Positions 33,985-47,418 are shown, numbered from the stretch's first letter. The stretch: 53,464 nt of DNA from Rhodospirillales bacterium (GCA_007695045.1 REEP01000080.1:1-53464); one strand, 5' to 3'. Made by a program: numbers and translations. Notes: generated from the sequence alone by a model not told the origin.

Positions 33985-34701
33985 GTGGGAAGCATTGCCT
34001 TGGCTTACGTCGCGGGGCTGGTCACGCTGCTCAACCCCTGCGTCCTGCCCATCCTGCCGATCCTGATCGCCGCGGCCTTGGGTGAAGCCCGGCTGGGACC
34101 GGCGGCCCTGGCCGCCGGTCTTGTTCTCTCGTTCACGATCTTCGGCTTCCTCATCCTGGTGTTCGGCTTCAGCATCGGCCTCGATCAGGAAACCGTGCGC
34201 ACGATCGCCGCGGTCGTGCTGATCGGCGCCGGCGTGCTGCTGACGGTGCCGCGGGCGCAGACCGCCTTCGCCATGGCCACGGCGCCGATCGCGAGCGGCG
34301 GCAATCAGCTGCTGTCCCGCGTCTCGGGCCGCGGCGTCGGCGGCCAGTTCGCCATCGGCGCTGTCCTGGGGCTGGTTTGGACGCCGTGCGTGGGCCCCAC
34401 TCTGGGCGTGGCGATCGCGGCGGCGAGCCAGGGTCAGGACCTGCTGCAGGCTTTCATCACTTTCTTAGTATTCGCCATCGGGGTGGCGACATCGCTGCTG
34501 GCCTTCGCGTACGGTTCGCGGCAGGCACTGGCGGCCCGCAAGGCAACGTTTCAAACGTTCGGGCGCTGGAGCAAACCCCTCCTGGGCGGGCTTTTGATGG
34601 TGGTGGGCCTGATGATCCTGAGCGGGCTCGACCGGGTCGCCGAGGCTGCCCTCGTGCAGGCCATGCCCTCGTGGCTCGTCGATCTGACGGTCCGTTTCTG
34701 A
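33985..34701 (+). CDS. CcdA/DsbD-type membrane electron transporter
   Basis: The 238-residue protein starts at GTG 33985 and has about six transmembrane helices. The two redox cysteines sit in the family motifs LLNPCVLPILPILIAAALG (about residue 18) and LGLVWTPCVGPTLGVAIAAA (about 133). It carries electrons from cytoplasmic thioredoxin across the inner membrane, here probably to the adjacent secreted thioredoxin-like protein. The function could be cytochrome c maturation or repair of exported cysteines. No ccm genes are nearby. It converges with recQ. Confidence 0.9.
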   Translation: MGSIALAYVAGLVTLLNPCVLPILPILIAAALGEARLGPAALAAGLVLSFTIFGFLILVFGFSIGLDQETVRTIAAVVLIGAGVLLTVPRAQTAFAMATAPIASGGNQLLSRVSGRGVGGQFAIGAVLGLVWTPCVGPTLGVAIAAASQGQDLLQAFITFLVFAIGVATSLLAFAYGSRQALAARKATFQTFGRWSKPLLGGLLMVVGLMILSGLDRVAEAALVQAMPSWLVDLTVRF

Positions 34702-34731
34702 CCGGTGGGGCTGAACGGCTGCGCCCGATCA

Positions 34732-36585
<1,854 letters not shown>

Positions 36586-36639
36586 CGGCGCACGCTGGGC
36601 CGTTCAAGGGAATGGCAGCCACATGAATATCGACCGGCG

Positions 36640-37269
36640 TCAGCCGCGCCCGCCCGCCACTCCGCCGGTGCGGAGGACGAAATCACTGACCTTATCGAGG
36701 CCGTCGCCGGCCTTGAGGTTGGTGAATACGAACGGCCGGTCGCCCCGCATGCGCTTGGCGTCGCGATCCATCACGGCGAGGTCCGCACCCACCAGCGGCG
36801 CCAGATCGGTCTTGTTGATGATCAGCAGGTCGGAGCGGGTGATGCCGGGGCCGCCCTTGCGTGGGATCTTGTCGCCGGCCGCCACGTCGATGACGTAAAG
36901 GGTGATGTCGGCCAGCTCGGGGGAAAAGGTGGCAGCCAGATTGTCGCCTCCGGACTCGATAAAGACGATGTCCAGATCCGGGAATCGCGTCACCATCTCC
37001 TGCACCGCGGCCAGGTTGATGGAAGCATCCTCCCGAATCGCGGTGTGCGGGCAGCCACCGGTCTCCACCCCCATGATGCGCTCAGGCGCCAGGGCGCCCG
37101 ACCGGGTGAGGAACTCGGCATCCTCCCGGGTGTAGATGTCGTTGGTGACGGCGGCGAGGCGATAGCGATCGCGCAGGCGCTTGCACAGCGCATCCACCAA
37201 CGCGGTCTTGCCGGAGCCCACCGGCCCGCCGACTCCGACGCGAAGCGGTCCCGTGGTGGGTGCGCTCAT
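36640..37269 (-). CDS. ureG: Urease accessory GTPase UreG
   Basis: The 209-residue SIMIBI GTPase has the P-loop [20 protein letters not shown] (about residues 10-29), the [14 protein letters not shown] switch, EXXG-type [20 protein letters not shown] with the Cys-Pro-His nickel site, and [20 protein letters not shown]. It delivers nickel to apo-urease with UreE, UreF and UreD. It overlaps ureF by 4 bases and is the last urease gene of the operon. Confidence 0.97.
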   Translation of the reverse strand: MSAPTTGPLRVGVGGPVGSGKTALVDALCKRLRDRYRLAAVTNDIYTREDAEFLTRSGALAPERIMGVETGGCPHTAIREDASINLAAVQEMVTRFPDLDIVFIESGGDNLAATFSPELADITLYVIDVAAGDKIPRKGGPGITRSDLLIINKTDLAPLVGADLAVMDRDAKRMRGDRPFVFTNLKAGDGLDKVSDFVLRTGGVAGGRG

Positions 37270-37955
37270 GACCGGAACAACCGCACGTACTGGGTTTCGT
37301 GGCGGATCGAACTCCAGTCGACCATCAGCGTCGCCGTACCGATATCATCCATGGTCATCTCCCGAGTGGTTTCGGCCACACCCTGGATCACCGGCTCCAG
37401 TGCGGCAAGCGCCTTGAGGCCATCGGTCTGCCCGAGCGGGATCAGCCGCACCCCGGCGGAAACAAGGTTGGCGGCAAACGCCTGAAGGTAGGCCGGCACC
37501 ACCAACCGCAGCGGCATGCCGGCGGCGGCGGTGACCATACCCACGGCCACCGGGTGGACCGGTGGGATGGCCGGTTGCTCCAGGATAGGGGCCAGGGCCG
37601 CAAGCTGTAGTTCCGGCCATGCCGAATCGACGGCGTCCAGGAATGCCCGGCCCTGGGCGGTGCTTTCCAGCGCCAGTTCCGCGGTGCCGCGAAAGGCCGC
37701 CGCACGCTCGGCGACCTGTGTGAGGCGGCCGGCGTCCCCGGCCCGGACGGCCTGCCAGGCGGCCGCCAGGAATACCGCATCCAGCCGGCCGGCACCACGC
37801 CTCAGGATCGCGCCGATCCAGCGCTCGAGGCTGCCGCGGTCCCTCACCAGCCCTTCCTCCACCGCCGCCTCGATCCCGTGAGAGTAGCTGTAGGCGCCCA
37901 CCGGGAAAGACGATGACAGCCACGTCATCAGCCGGCAGAGGTTGGCTTCATCCAT
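37266..37955 (-). CDS. ureF: Urease accessory protein UreF
   Basis: About 229 residues from [20 protein letters not shown], chosen over an upstream in-frame ATG (38057) that would overlap ureE heavily. The hallmarks [20 protein letters not shown] and the C-terminal [12 protein letters not shown], which contacts UreD, are present. UreF acts with UreD and UreG as the GTPase-checked nickel insertion complex. It overlaps ureE by 8 bases and ureG by 4 bases. Confidence 0.95.
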   Translation of the reverse strand: MDEANLCRLMTWLSSSFPVGAYSYSHGIEAAVEEGLVRDRGSLERWIGAILRRGAGRLDAVFLAAAWQAVRAGDAGRLTQVAERAAAFRGTAELALESTAQGRAFLDAVDSAWPELQLAALAPILEQPAIPPVHPVAVGMVTAAAGMPLRLVVPAYLQAFAANLVSAGVRLIPLGQTDGLKALAALEPVIQGVAETTREMTMDDIGTATLMVDWSSIRHETQYVRLFRS

Positions 37956-38460
37956 CGCCGGAGGTGGCGTTTGGCGTGGGGTGACCGTGGCTGGCGTAGG
38001 CGCCCGGTTCGGGATCGAACGGCGCCAGCCGGCGGGTGACACTGGCGCCGAGGTCACGCAGCATCGCCGTCATCACCGGGTCGTCGCGGATGCGAATGGT
38101 GCTGTCGTCCAGCACCTGGATGGCGATGTGCCGGTTGCCCAGGTGCCAGGCGAGGCGCAAGCGCCCGGCCACCGTGGCAGTGCTTGCGTCGGCCACCGCT
38201 TCGTCCCGGGCCGCGACCCGGATGATTCCGCCGTCCTCCAGCGCAAGCCCGTCGTCGTGGCGCAGGACGGTGGCGGCGGGCAGGTCGAGCAGGAACGCGC
38301 GCCCGGCGTCATCGGCCATCATGCGGCGGCGGCGATGGCGGTCGTCGAACGTCAGGGTGATGACACCCTCGGCCCGCTCCTGTTGCCACGAACCCGCCGG
38401 GAGGACGTGGGTCGCCCGCGGTACTGAGGTTGCGTTCGATACCGATGAAGACACCACCAC
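37948..38460 (-). CDS. ureE: Urease nickel chaperone UreE
   Basis: The 170-residue protein has the UreE N-terminal domain (VITLTFDDRHRRRRMMADDA, then RAFLLDLPAATVL) and the metal-binding domain with the conserved AWHLGNRHIAIQVLDDSTIR, whose His binds nickel at the dimer interface. The C-terminal tail has only a short His cluster (YASHGHPTPN), not the long poly-His tail of Klebsiella UreE. It starts 2 bases after the ureC stop. Confidence 0.94.
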   Translation of the reverse strand: MVVSSSVSNATSVPRATHVLPAGSWQQERAEGVITLTFDDRHRRRRMMADDAGRAFLLDLPAATVLRHDDGLALEDGGIIRVAARDEAVADASTATVAGRLRLAWHLGNRHIAIQVLDDSTIRIRDDPVMTAMLRDLGASVTRRLAPFDPEPGAYASHGHPTPNATSGDG

Positions 38461-38462
38461 AA

Positions 38463-40172
<1,710 letters not shown>

Positions 40173-40178
40173 GGCGTG

Positions 40179-40490
40179 TCAGTCCCCGAGCGGCCCGGCG
40201 ACGCGGGCGTTGAAGCCATGGACCACCCGCCGGCCGGCGTAGGGCACCAGGGTCACTTCCCGGGTCTGCCCCGGCTCGAACCGGACCGCCGAGCCCGCCG
40301 GGATATCCAGCCGCCAGCCGCGCGTCTTGTCCCGGTCGAACTGCAGTGCCGTGTTGGTCTCGAAGAAATGGTAGTGGGAACCCACCTGCACCGGCCGGTC
40401 GCCGGTATTGGCGACCCGCAGGGTCAGGGTCGGTCGGCCCGCGTTCAGGGTAATGGTGCCGGCTGCGGGAAGGAGCTCTCCGGGGATCAT
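40179..40490 (-). CDS. ureB: Urease beta subunit UreB
   Basis: About 103 residues from [24 protein letters not shown] lies 7 bases upstream of this ATG, favouring it over the ATG at 40496. Conserved blocks are [19 protein letters not shown] and [20 protein letters not shown], ending [19 protein letters not shown]. It is a structural subunit of the (ABC)3 enzyme. It starts 16 bases after ureA. Confidence 0.97.
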   Translation of the reverse strand: MIPGELLPAAGTITLNAGRPTLTLRVANTGDRPVQVGSHYHFFETNTALQFDRDKTRGWRLDIPAGSAVRFEPGQTREVTLVPYAGRRVVHGFNARVAGPLGD

Positions 40491-40506
40491 GGCCATACCC
40501 TCGCGG

Positions 40507-40809
40507 TCAGCGGATCGGCTGGTGCACGGTGACAAGCTTGGTGCCGTCGGGGAAGGTCGCTTCAACCTGGATCTCGGGGATCATCTCGGGAATCCCGTCC
40601 ATCACCTGATCGCGTCGGAGCACGCCGCCGCCGTTCCGCATCAGGTCGGCGACGCTGGCGCCGTCCCTCGCCCCTTCCACCACGAAGTCGGAGATCAGAG
40701 CTACCGCTTCCGGATAGTTGAGCTTGACCCCACGGGCGAGGCGCCGTCGCGCCACCTCGGCGGCCATCGCCACCAGCAGCTTGTCCTTCTCCCGCGGTGT
40801 CAGGTTCAT
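40507..40809 (-). CDS. ureA: Urease gamma subunit UreA
   Basis: The 100-residue protein begins [20 protein letters not shown], the invariant UreA start, and contains [20 protein letters not shown] and [20 protein letters not shown]. The upstream in-frame ATG at 40869 is ignored because it extends into ureD. It starts 47 bases after the ureD stop. Confidence 0.97.
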   Translation of the reverse strand: MNLTPREKDKLLVAMAAEVARRRLARGVKLNYPEAVALISDFVVEGARDGASVADLMRNGGGVLRRDQVMDGIPEMIPEIQVEATFPDGTKLVTVHQPIR

Positions 40810-40856
40810 CGTAGTCCCCCTGATTGCAGACGGCGCGATCGGTCGCGCGCAGGCGC

Positions 40857-41726
40857 CTACACCGACCACAGCCGCGGCAGCGCGGCCTCCCGCCCGCCGA
40901 CTTGGCTTCGGAACGCGGCCCAGACGAGGCCGAAGCTCTGACGCAGCATCATCGCATCCCGGCCGAGCCAGCGCATCAGCAGAATGCCGCCGACCACGGT
41001 CGCTCCGCCGCGAAGCCCTGCGCCCAGGTGCGGGTGCATCAGGCGCCTCGCCCGGGCCAGGTGCCGATCGGCATCCGGGGCAACGTACAACAGGGTGGCG
41101 GCCGCCACTGCCCCATCCAGGCAGGCCGGGTCGGCCAGCAGCGCCGCCAGATCCTCGTCCAGTTCCAGCGCGTCGGCAAACATAAGCCAGCCATCCACGC
41201 GCACGTCCCAGGCATCCCGCAGCCGCCCATGGGTCAGCCCCTCGCCCCGCGCCGTGCGGCCGAACACCAGGATATCGCCGGCCATCACCCGGGCGGCCGG
41301 ATCAGCGGCGACGGTGGTGGTCCGCTCCAGCCGGGCGCCGTTGAACAGGATGGTCTCCTGCGGCAGCCACTCCAGCCACGCACCCGCCGCAACCGACAGG
41401 GTGATTGACAGCCGGCAGGGAGTCCCTGTGCTGCGGTAGACCTTCTCGGCCGCCTGTCCGGTCACCAGCGCCGTGGCACCCTTCTCCAGGTGTACGTGGA
41501 CATCGACACGGTCACCGCCGACCAGCCCACCGCCGGTATTGACGATCACCGCCACCGGCGCCTCCGGCTCGTGGGACCGCGGGAACAGGGCGCGCAAGGG
41601 CGCCCGCTGCAGCAGGTCGGCCAGCTCGGTCACCTGGCCCCGCTGCCGGAACCCGAGGCGGAGGGCGCCGCCAGGCGCCGCGACGATCCCTGTTTCGGCG
41701 TCAGACTGAGAGATGACCACGGACAT
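40857..41726 (-). CDS. ureD: Urease accessory protein UreD (UreH)
   Basis: About 289 residues from [14 protein letters not shown]. Typical UreD blocks are [58 protein letters not shown] and [20 protein letters not shown]. It scaffolds the UreF/UreG complex on apo-urease. Its start lies 26 bases inside the end of urtE, so urea uptake and urease genes are translationally linked. Confidence 0.94.
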   Translation of the reverse strand: MSVVISQSDAETGIVAAPGGALRLGFRQRGQVTELADLLQRAPLRALFPRSHEPEAPVAVIVNTGGGLVGGDRVDVHVHLEKGATALVTGQAAEKVYRSTGTPCRLSITLSVAAGAWLEWLPQETILFNGARLERTTTVAADPAARVMAGDILVFGRTARGEGLTHGRLRDAWDVRVDGWLMFADALELDEDLAALLADPACLDGAVAAATLLYVAPDADRHLARARRLMHPHLGAGLRGGATVVGGILLMRWLGRDAMMLRQSFGLVWAAFRSQVGGREAALPRLWSV

Positions 41727-42396
41727 CGGCTTCCACCATATCAGCCGCGCGCCCGGCCGCCACCACCGCCCCCCGGTCCAACACCACGTAGTCATCGGCC
41801 AGCCGCCGGGCGAAATCGAAATACTGCTCCACCAGAAGGATCGCCATGTCCCCCCGGCTCGCCAGCAGCCTGATCACGTTCTCGATGTCGCGGATGATCG
41901 ACGGCTGAATGCCTTCGGTGGGTTCATCCAGCACCAGGAGTCGCGGGCGGGTGACGAGCGCGCGGGCGATGGCGAGCTGCTGCTGCTGGCCGCCCGACAG
42001 ATCGCCGCCGCGCCGCCGCAACATGTCCTTGAGCACCGGGAACAGGTGGAAGACCTCGTCCGGCACATGGCGCAGCTTGCGCGGCAGGGCGGAAAAGCCG
42101 GTCTCCAGGTTTTCCTCAACGGTCAGCAGCGGGAAGATCTCCCGCCCCTGCGGGACGTAAGCGATGCCGCGGGCGGCCCGCTCGTACGGCGGCGCGCCGG
42201 TGATATCCGCACCCTCCCACTCGATCCGTCCGCCCTTCACCAGGTGCTGGCCGCAGACGGCCCGAAGCAGGCTGGTTTTGCCGACGCCGTTCCGCCCGAG
42301 GACGCAGGTGACGGCACCCTTGTTCGCCCGCACACTCACCCCCTTGAGCGCTTGGCTGGCACCATAGAACAGGTCGATGGCATTGACGGCAAGCAT
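41701..42396 (-). CDS. urtE: Urea ABC transporter ATP-binding protein UrtE
   Basis: The 231-residue ATPase begins MLAVNAIDLFYGASQALKGV. It carries Walker A VLGRNGVGKTSLLRAVCG, signature RGGDLSGGQQQQLAIARALV and Walker B LLVLDEPTEGIQPSIIRDIE; the GIQPS extension is typical of UrtE. It is one of the two LivF/LivG-like ATPases powering urea import. It starts 2 bases after urtD and overlaps ureD. Confidence 0.96.
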   Translation of the reverse strand: MLAVNAIDLFYGASQALKGVSVRANKGAVTCVLGRNGVGKTSLLRAVCGQHLVKGGRIEWEGADITGAPPYERAARGIAYVPQGREIFPLLTVEENLETGFSALPRKLRHVPDEVFHLFPVLKDMLRRRGGDLSGGQQQQLAIARALVTRPRLLVLDEPTEGIQPSIIRDIENVIRLLASRGDMAILLVEQYFDFARRLADDYVVLDRGAVVAAGRAADMVEADVRGHLSV

Positions 42397-42398
42397 GC

Positions 42399-43166
42399 TC
42401 AGCGCCCCAGATAGACCTCGATCACGCGGGGATCGTTCTGGACGTGCTCCATCGACCCCTCGGCCAGCACCGATCCCTCGTGCAGCACCGTCACCCGGCT
42501 CTCCAGCGCCTTGACGAACACCATGTCGTGCTCCACCACCACCACGGAATGGGTCTTGGCGATTCCCTTCAGCAGTTCCGCCGTCTGTGCCGTCTCGGCA
42601 TCGGTCATGCCCGCGGCCGGCTCGTCCACCAGCAGCAGTTCCGGATCCTGCATCAACAGCATGCCGATCTCCAGCCACTGCTTTTGCCCGTGGGAGAGTG
42701 CGCCGGCCAGGGTGTTGCGGGCGGCGGCGAGCGAGACTGTCTCCAGCACCTGCTCGATGCGGTCCCGCTGCGAGGGCTTGAGGCGGAAGAACAAGGCATT
42801 GAACACGTTGCGGCTGCCGGCCAGGGCCAGTTCCAGGTTGTCCCAGACGGTATGGCTTTCGAACACGGTCGGCTTCTGGAACTTGCGGCCGATGCCGAGG
42901 TTGGCGATGCGGGCCTCGTCCAGGCGGGTCAGATCGACGCCGCCGTTGAACAGGACGCTGCCCGTGGCCGGCCGGGTCTTGCCGGTGACCACGTCCATCA
43001 TCGTGGTCTTGCCGGCGCCGTTGGGCCCGATGATCGCGCGAAGCTCGCCGGCCAGCACGTAGAAGCTGAGGTTGTTGAGGGCCTTGAAGCCGTCGAAGCT
43101 GACCGTGACCCCATCCAGGTAGAGGATGGTGTCATGCACCTCGGGGCGAGCGTGCACGGTCGCCAT
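42399..43166 (-). CDS. urtD: Urea ABC transporter ATP-binding protein UrtD
   Basis: The 255-residue LivG-type ATPase starts MATVHARPEVHDTILYLDGV. Walker A is AIIGPNGAGKTTMMDVVTGK, the family-specific block is IGRKFQKPTVFESHTVWDNL, the signature is LSHGQKQWLEIGMLL and Walker B is LLLVDEPAAGMTDAETAQTA. Its ATG overlaps the urtC stop by one base. Confidence 0.96.
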   Translation of the reverse strand: MATVHARPEVHDTILYLDGVTVSFDGFKALNNLSFYVLAGELRAIIGPNGAGKTTMMDVVTGKTRPATGSVLFNGGVDLTRLDEARIANLGIGRKFQKPTVFESHTVWDNLELALAGSRNVFNALFFRLKPSQRDRIEQVLETVSLAAARNTLAGALSHGQKQWLEIGMLLMQDPELLLVDEPAAGMTDAETAQTAELLKGIAKTHSVVVVEHDMVFVKALESRVTVLHEGSVLAEGSMEHVQNDPRVIEVYLGR

Positions 43167-44332
43167 CACTCGGCCGCCCTCTGCCCTTCGGCGGCGCGCA
43201 ACGCGATCGCCCGCCGTTCCGCCGCCGGCCGCCGGAAGCGGTCGCCCATGCCGCCCAGGGTTCCGACGATCCCCTTGGGCAGGAACAGGGTGACCAGGAT
43301 GAACAATGCGCCCAGGGCGAACAGCCACACCTCCGGCATCGCCGCGGTGAGGTAGGTCTTGCCATAGTTCACCAGGCCGGCACCGAGGGCGGCCCCGTAG
43401 AGGGTGCCGCGGCCGCCCACCGCCACCCAAACCACGACCTCGATGGAAAAGGCCGGCGCGAATTCGCTCGGGTTGATGATGCCCACCTGCGGCACGTACA
43501 GCGCCCCGGCGACACCGGCCATCATCGCCGACACCACGAACACGAACAGTTTGTAGTATTCCACCCGGTAGCCAATGAAGCGGGTGCGGCTTTCGGCATC
43601 GCGGACGGCGACCAGAACCTTGCCCAACCGGGAGGTGACGATGAACCGGCTGACCAGGTAGCCCAGCGCCAGGGCGACGCAGCTCGCGGAGAAGAGGCCA
43701 AGCCGGGTCTCCACCGCCTGCAGGTCGAAGCCGAGCAGCTCCTTGAAATCGGTGAGCCCGTTGTTGCCGCCGAAGCCCATATCGCTGCGGAAGAACGCCA
43801 GCATCAGGGCGAAGGTCATCGCCTGGCTGATGATGGAGAAGTAGACGCCGCTGACCCGCGACCGGAAGGCGAGAAATCCGAATACGAAGGCGAGCGCCCC
43901 CGGCACCAGCAGCACCATCAGCATGGCGAAGGGAAAGGAATCGAACCCGAGCCAGTACCACGGCAACTCGTTCCAGTTCAGGAACACCATGAAGTCAGGA
44001 AGCACCGGGTGGCCGTAGACCCCGCGGTCGCCGACCTGGCGCATCAGGTGCATCCCCATGGCGTAGCCGCCGAGGGCGAAGAAGGCGCCGTGGCCGAGGC
44101 TGAGGATGCCGCAGAAGCCCCAGATCAGGTCAACCGCCAGCGCGAGAAGGGCGTAGCACAGGTACTTGCCGAGCAGGCTCACCAGCCAAGTGGGTACGAA
44201 GAATGGCGAGCCTGGCGGCTGGGTCAGGTGCAGCACGGGGACCAGCACCGCCGCTGCCAGCGTGACCACCACCAGCACCAGGCCGCCGGGGCTGCCCAGC
44301 AGCAGCCGGGTGAGCGGACCGCCCACGGTCAC
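43166..44332 (-). CDS. urtC: Urea ABC transporter permease UrtC
   Basis: The 388-residue LivM-type permease has about nine to ten transmembrane helices, including LVVVTLAAAVLVPVLHL and LIWGFCGILSLGHGAFFALG. Family markers are FIGYRVEYYKLFVFVVSAMM and EFAPAFSIEVVVWVAVGGRG. It forms the membrane pore with UrtB. It is separated from urtB by 3 bases. Confidence 0.95.
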   Translation of the reverse strand: MTVGGPLTRLLLGSPGGLVLVVVTLAAAVLVPVLHLTQPPGSPFFVPTWLVSLLGKYLCYALLALAVDLIWGFCGILSLGHGAFFALGGYAMGMHLMRQVGDRGVYGHPVLPDFMVFLNWNELPWYWLGFDSFPFAMLMVLLVPGALAFVFGFLAFRSRVSGVYFSIISQAMTFALMLAFFRSDMGFGGNNGLTDFKELLGFDLQAVETRLGLFSASCVALALGYLVSRFIVTSRLGKVLVAVRDAESRTRFIGYRVEYYKLFVFVVSAMMAGVAGALYVPQVGIINPSEFAPAFSIEVVVWVAVGGRGTLYGAALGAGLVNYGKTYLTAAMPEVWLFALGALFILVTLFLPKGIVGTLGGMGDRFRRPAAERRAIALRAAEGQRAAE

Positions 44333-44335
44333 CGC

Positions 44336-46021
44336 TCAGTTCTCCACCGCCCGGCCGCGGAGCGCAAACAGGCCGCGGGGACGCTTCTGGATGAACAGGA
44401 TGATCGCCACCAGCACCAGAATCTTCGCCAGCACCGCCCCGGCGTAGGGCTCGATGAATTTGTTGACGATGCCGAGGGTGAAGGCGCCGACGAAGGTGCC
44501 CCACAGGTTGCCGACGCCGCCGAACACCACCACCATGAAGCTGTCGATGATGTAGCCCTGGCCCAGGTTGGGGCTGACGTTGTCGATCTGACTCAGGGCC
44601 ACTCCGGCCAGCCCGGCGACGCCGGAACCGAGCCCGAAGGTGAGGGCGTCGATCCTCCCGGTGCGGATGCCCATGGAGGCGGCCATCTGCCGATTCTGGG
44701 TGACTGCCCGCATGCGCAGCCCGAAGCCGGTGTGGCGCATCACCACCAGCAGCATGGCGAACACCATCAGGCTGAAGACGATGATCCAGATGCGGTTGTA
44801 GGTGAGGGCGAAGCCGCCGGCGATTTCCACCGCACCGCTCATCCACGACGGGTTCCCCACCTCCACGTTGCTGGAGCCGAACACCGTCCGCACCAGCTGC
44901 TGCAGGATCAGGCTGAGGCCCCAGGTGGCGAGCAGAGTCTCCAGCGGCCGACCGTAGAGGAACCGGATGATGCCCCGTTCGATGGCGATGCCGAAGGCAC
45001 CGGCGACCAGGAAGGCCGCCGGCAGCGCCACCGCGAGGGAGTAGTCGAACGCGTCGGGCGCCCACATCCGGAATGCCTGCTGCACCAGGAAGGTGGTGTA
45101 GGCCCCCAGCATCACCATCTCGCCGTGGGCCATGTTGATCACCCCCATCACGCCGAAGGTGATGGCGAGGCCGAACGCCGCCAGCAGCAGGACCGAGCCC
45201 AGGCTCACCCCCTGGAACACGTTGACGGCGAAACCCCACAGCGCCAGCCGCCCGTCGATGCTGGCGAGGGCGTCGGCCGCGGCCGCCCGGACGGCGTCAT
45301 CGGCCTCCACCGGGTTGCCGTCGCTGTCCTGGATCAGCACGCTCGCCACCAGGGTGCGGACCTCCCGGTCGGAGACACGCCCCAGGACCTCGAGTGCCGC
45401 CACCCGCTGTTCCGTCTCGGTGCCGTGGACCAAGTGAATGGCGGCCAGAGCCCGCTCCATTCGCCGTCGGACCGACGGCTCGGTCTCGATCGCCAGCGCT
45501 TCCTGCAGCAAGGGTTCGGCATCGGCGCTGCGGGCGCGGAACACCGCATGGGCGGCCTGCCGCCGCCGTTCGGTGTTGGGACTCATCAGGGTCAAGCTGC
45601 CGAGTGCGGTGCGCACCATGCCCCGCAGCCGGTTGTTGATGGCGACCCGGTTGACCGCCGTGGTCGGCACCACCTCGAGCTCTTCCAGAGTCAAGGCATC
45701 GCGCAGCAGCAGGCCGCGGCCGCGGCGCTCGCCGATGACCACCCGGCCGTCGGTGGCCCGCGTATACAGCGCGCCGTTGAGAAACGCCTCCAGCACCGGG
45801 ATGGCCCGGTCATCGCCGCTGTCGGCGAGGTCGCGCACCGCCGTCATCTTGTCGCCGAAGCTTCCGGCCACGAGGTCATCCACCATGGAACGGAGCGCGT
45901 CGATGTCGATGGCAGCCGTTGCCGGGGCCTCGTCGGCCGCAGCCGGCGACACCTCAACCGCCAGCGGCCCGCCCACCATCAGGACGGCCATAAGCACGAG
46001 CAGGAAACGGACTTTGCGCAT
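44336..46021 (-). CDS. urtB: Urea ABC transporter permease UrtB with periplasmic N-terminal extension
   Basis: The 561-residue protein has a signal-like N-terminus (RFLLVLMAVLMVGGPLAVEV). An extracytoplasmic extension of about 235 residues follows, with HEAT-like helical segments (SVRRRMERALAAIHL, EQRVAALEVLGRVSDREVRT). The LivH-type permease then starts at about 260: LLAAFGLAITFGVMGVINMA, HGEMVMLGAYTTFLVQQA. The extension is characteristic of UrtB and absent from LivH. It follows urtA after a 110-base gap that contains a hairpin. Confidence 0.95.
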   Translation of the reverse strand: MRKVRFLLVLMAVLMVGGPLAVEVSPAAADEAPATAAIDIDALRSMVDDLVAGSFGDKMTAVRDLADSGDDRAIPVLEAFLNGALYTRATDGRVVIGERRGRGLLLRDALTLEELEVVPTTAVNRVAINNRLRGMVRTALGSLTLMSPNTERRRQAAHAVFRARSADAEPLLQEALAIETEPSVRRRMERALAAIHLVHGTETEQRVAALEVLGRVSDREVRTLVASVLIQDSDGNPVEADDAVRAAAADALASIDGRLALWGFAVNVFQGVSLGSVLLLAAFGLAITFGVMGVINMAHGEMVMLGAYTTFLVQQAFRMWAPDAFDYSLAVALPAAFLVAGAFGIAIERGIIRFLYGRPLETLLATWGLSLILQQLVRTVFGSSNVEVGNPSWMSGAVEIAGGFALTYNRIWIIVFSLMVFAMLLVVMRHTGFGLRMRAVTQNRQMAASMGIRTGRIDALTFGLGSGVAGLAGVALSQIDNVSPNLGQGYIIDSFMVVVFGGVGNLWGTFVGAFTLGIVNKFIEPYAGAVLAKILVLVAIILFIQKRPRGLFALRGRAVEN

Positions 46022-46075
46022 GGCTTTTGCGGATTTCGCGATCCAGACGTGGGTGGGGGAGACACGCCGGGCTGG

Positions 46076-46096
46076 GGGCGGCGCGACCCGCCGCCC
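46076..46096 (-). promoter_or_regulatory. Intercistronic hairpin after urtA
   Basis: A perfect 8-base-pair GC stem (GGGCGGCG at 46076-46083 with CGCCGCCC at 46089-46096, 5-base loop) lies between urtA and urtB. There is no U-run, so it is more likely an RNA-stabilising or weak attenuating structure than a terminator. It would favour excess UrtA. Confidence 0.5.
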
Positions 46097-46131
46097 CGTG
46101 CGCCCGGCGTCCAGTTGCGTGACGACCTAAC

Positions 46132-47418
46132 TCAGAACGACGCCTCGAAGCGCGGCTCTTCGCAGTTGCCGCAGACCCAGGGGAAGGTCCAGTCGGCGGT
46201 AAGCTTGGCGCTTTCCGGGATGTACCGGGACCACGCCTCGCCGGGGATGACGTCATCGGTTTCCCACACCGTCAGGAACTGACCGTCCGCCTGGATCTCG
46301 CCGATCAGCACCGGCTTGGACAGGTGATGGTTGACGTTCATCACTGCGACGCCGCCGGTCAGGTTGCGCACCTTCTGGCCGTACATCGCCTGGCGCACCG
46401 CATCCACGTCGGTGGTGCCGGCCTGCTGCACCGCCTGAACCCACATGCGGAAACCGATGTAGTGGGCCTCCATCGGGTCATTGGTCACCCGCCGGGTGCT
46501 GCCGATGAACTGATGCCACTTCTCGATGAACTCGGCGTTCTCGGGCGTGTCGACGCTCATGAAGTAGTTCCAGGCGGCCAAGTGCCCGACCAGCGGCGCG
46601 GTGTCCAGGCCGGCCAGTTCTTCCTCGCCCACCGAGAACGCCACCACCGGGATCTCCTCGGCGGTGATGCCCTGGTTGGCGAGCTCGCGGTAGAACGGCA
46701 CGTTGGCATCGCCGTTGATGGTGGAGACCACCGCGGTGGGCTTGCCCTCGGCGGCGAACCGCTTCACGTCGGCGACGATGGTCTGCCAGTCGGAATGGCC
46801 GAATGGGGTGTAGTTCTCCATGATGTCGTCGTCGGAAACGCCGTTTGCGTTGAGAAAGGCCCGAAGGATCTTGTTGGTGGTGCGCGGGTAGACGTAGTCG
46901 GTGCCCAGCAGCACCCAGCGCTCGGCGCCACCACCTTCCTCGCTCATCAGGTATTCCACCGCCGGGATCGCCTGCTGGTTGGGCGCCGCGCCGGTGTAGA
47001 ACACGTTTCGGGAGCTTTCCTCGCCCTCGTACTGCACCGGGTAGAACAGCAGGCCGTTGAGCTCCTCGAACACCGGCAGCACCGCCTTCCGCGACACCGA
47101 GGTCCAGCAGCCGAACACCACATCAACACGGTCGCGCTCGATCAGCTCCCGCGCCTTCTCGGCGAACAACGGCCAGTTGGAAGCGGGGTCCTGCACCACC
47201 GGCACCAGTTGCTTGCCTAACAGGCCGCCGCGTTCGTTCTGATCGGCGATCAGCATCAGCATCACGTCCTTCAAGGTGGTCTCGCTGATCGCCATGGTCC
47301 CCGAGAGGGAGTGGAGAATGCCGACCTTGATGGTGTCCTGGGCTTGCACCGGGCCACCGGCGGCCAGACCGGCCGCGAGCACCCCCGCCCCGATGAGCGC
47401 ACAAAGCTTGTTCTTCAT
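46132..47418 (-). CDS. urtA: Urea ABC transporter substrate-binding protein UrtA
   Basis: The 428-residue periplasmic protein starts MKNKLCALIGAGVLAAGLAA with signal cleavage near VQA-QDT. Diagnostic UrtA blocks are TIKVGILHSLSGTMAISETT, FGCWTSVSRKAVLPVFEELN, GLLFYPVQYEGEESSRNVFY and the C-terminal WVCGNCEEPRFEASF. It binds urea (and short amides) for UrtBCDE. The ATG at 47418 is preceded by GGAAAG; the in-frame ATG at 47487 is not needed. It is the first gene of the urea operon. Confidence 0.96.
   Translation of the reverse strand: MKNKLCALIGAGVLAAGLAAGGPVQAQDTIKVGILHSLSGTMAISETTLKDVMLMLIADQNERGGLLGKQLVPVVQDPASNWPLFAEKARELIERDRVDVVFGCWTSVSRKAVLPVFEELNGLLFYPVQYEGEESSRNVFYTGAAPNQQAIPAVEYLMSEEGGGAERWVLLGTDYVYPRTTNKILRAFLNANGVSDDDIMENYTPFGHSDWQTIVADVKRFAAEGKPTAVVSTINGDANVPFYRELANQGITAEEIPVVAFSVGEEELAGLDTAPLVGHLAAWNYFMSVDTPENAEFIEKWHQFIGSTRRVTNDPMEAHYIGFRMWVQAVQQAGTTDVDAVRQAMYGQKVRNLTGGVAVMNVNHHLSKPVLIGEIQADGQFLTVWETDDVIPGEAWSRYIPESAKLTADWTFPWVCGNCEEPRFEASF

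Noticed and set aside
44009-46282. 757-codon plus-strand ORF opposite urtB and urtC
   Set aside because: It covers two well-conserved permease genes in antisense and has no family features.
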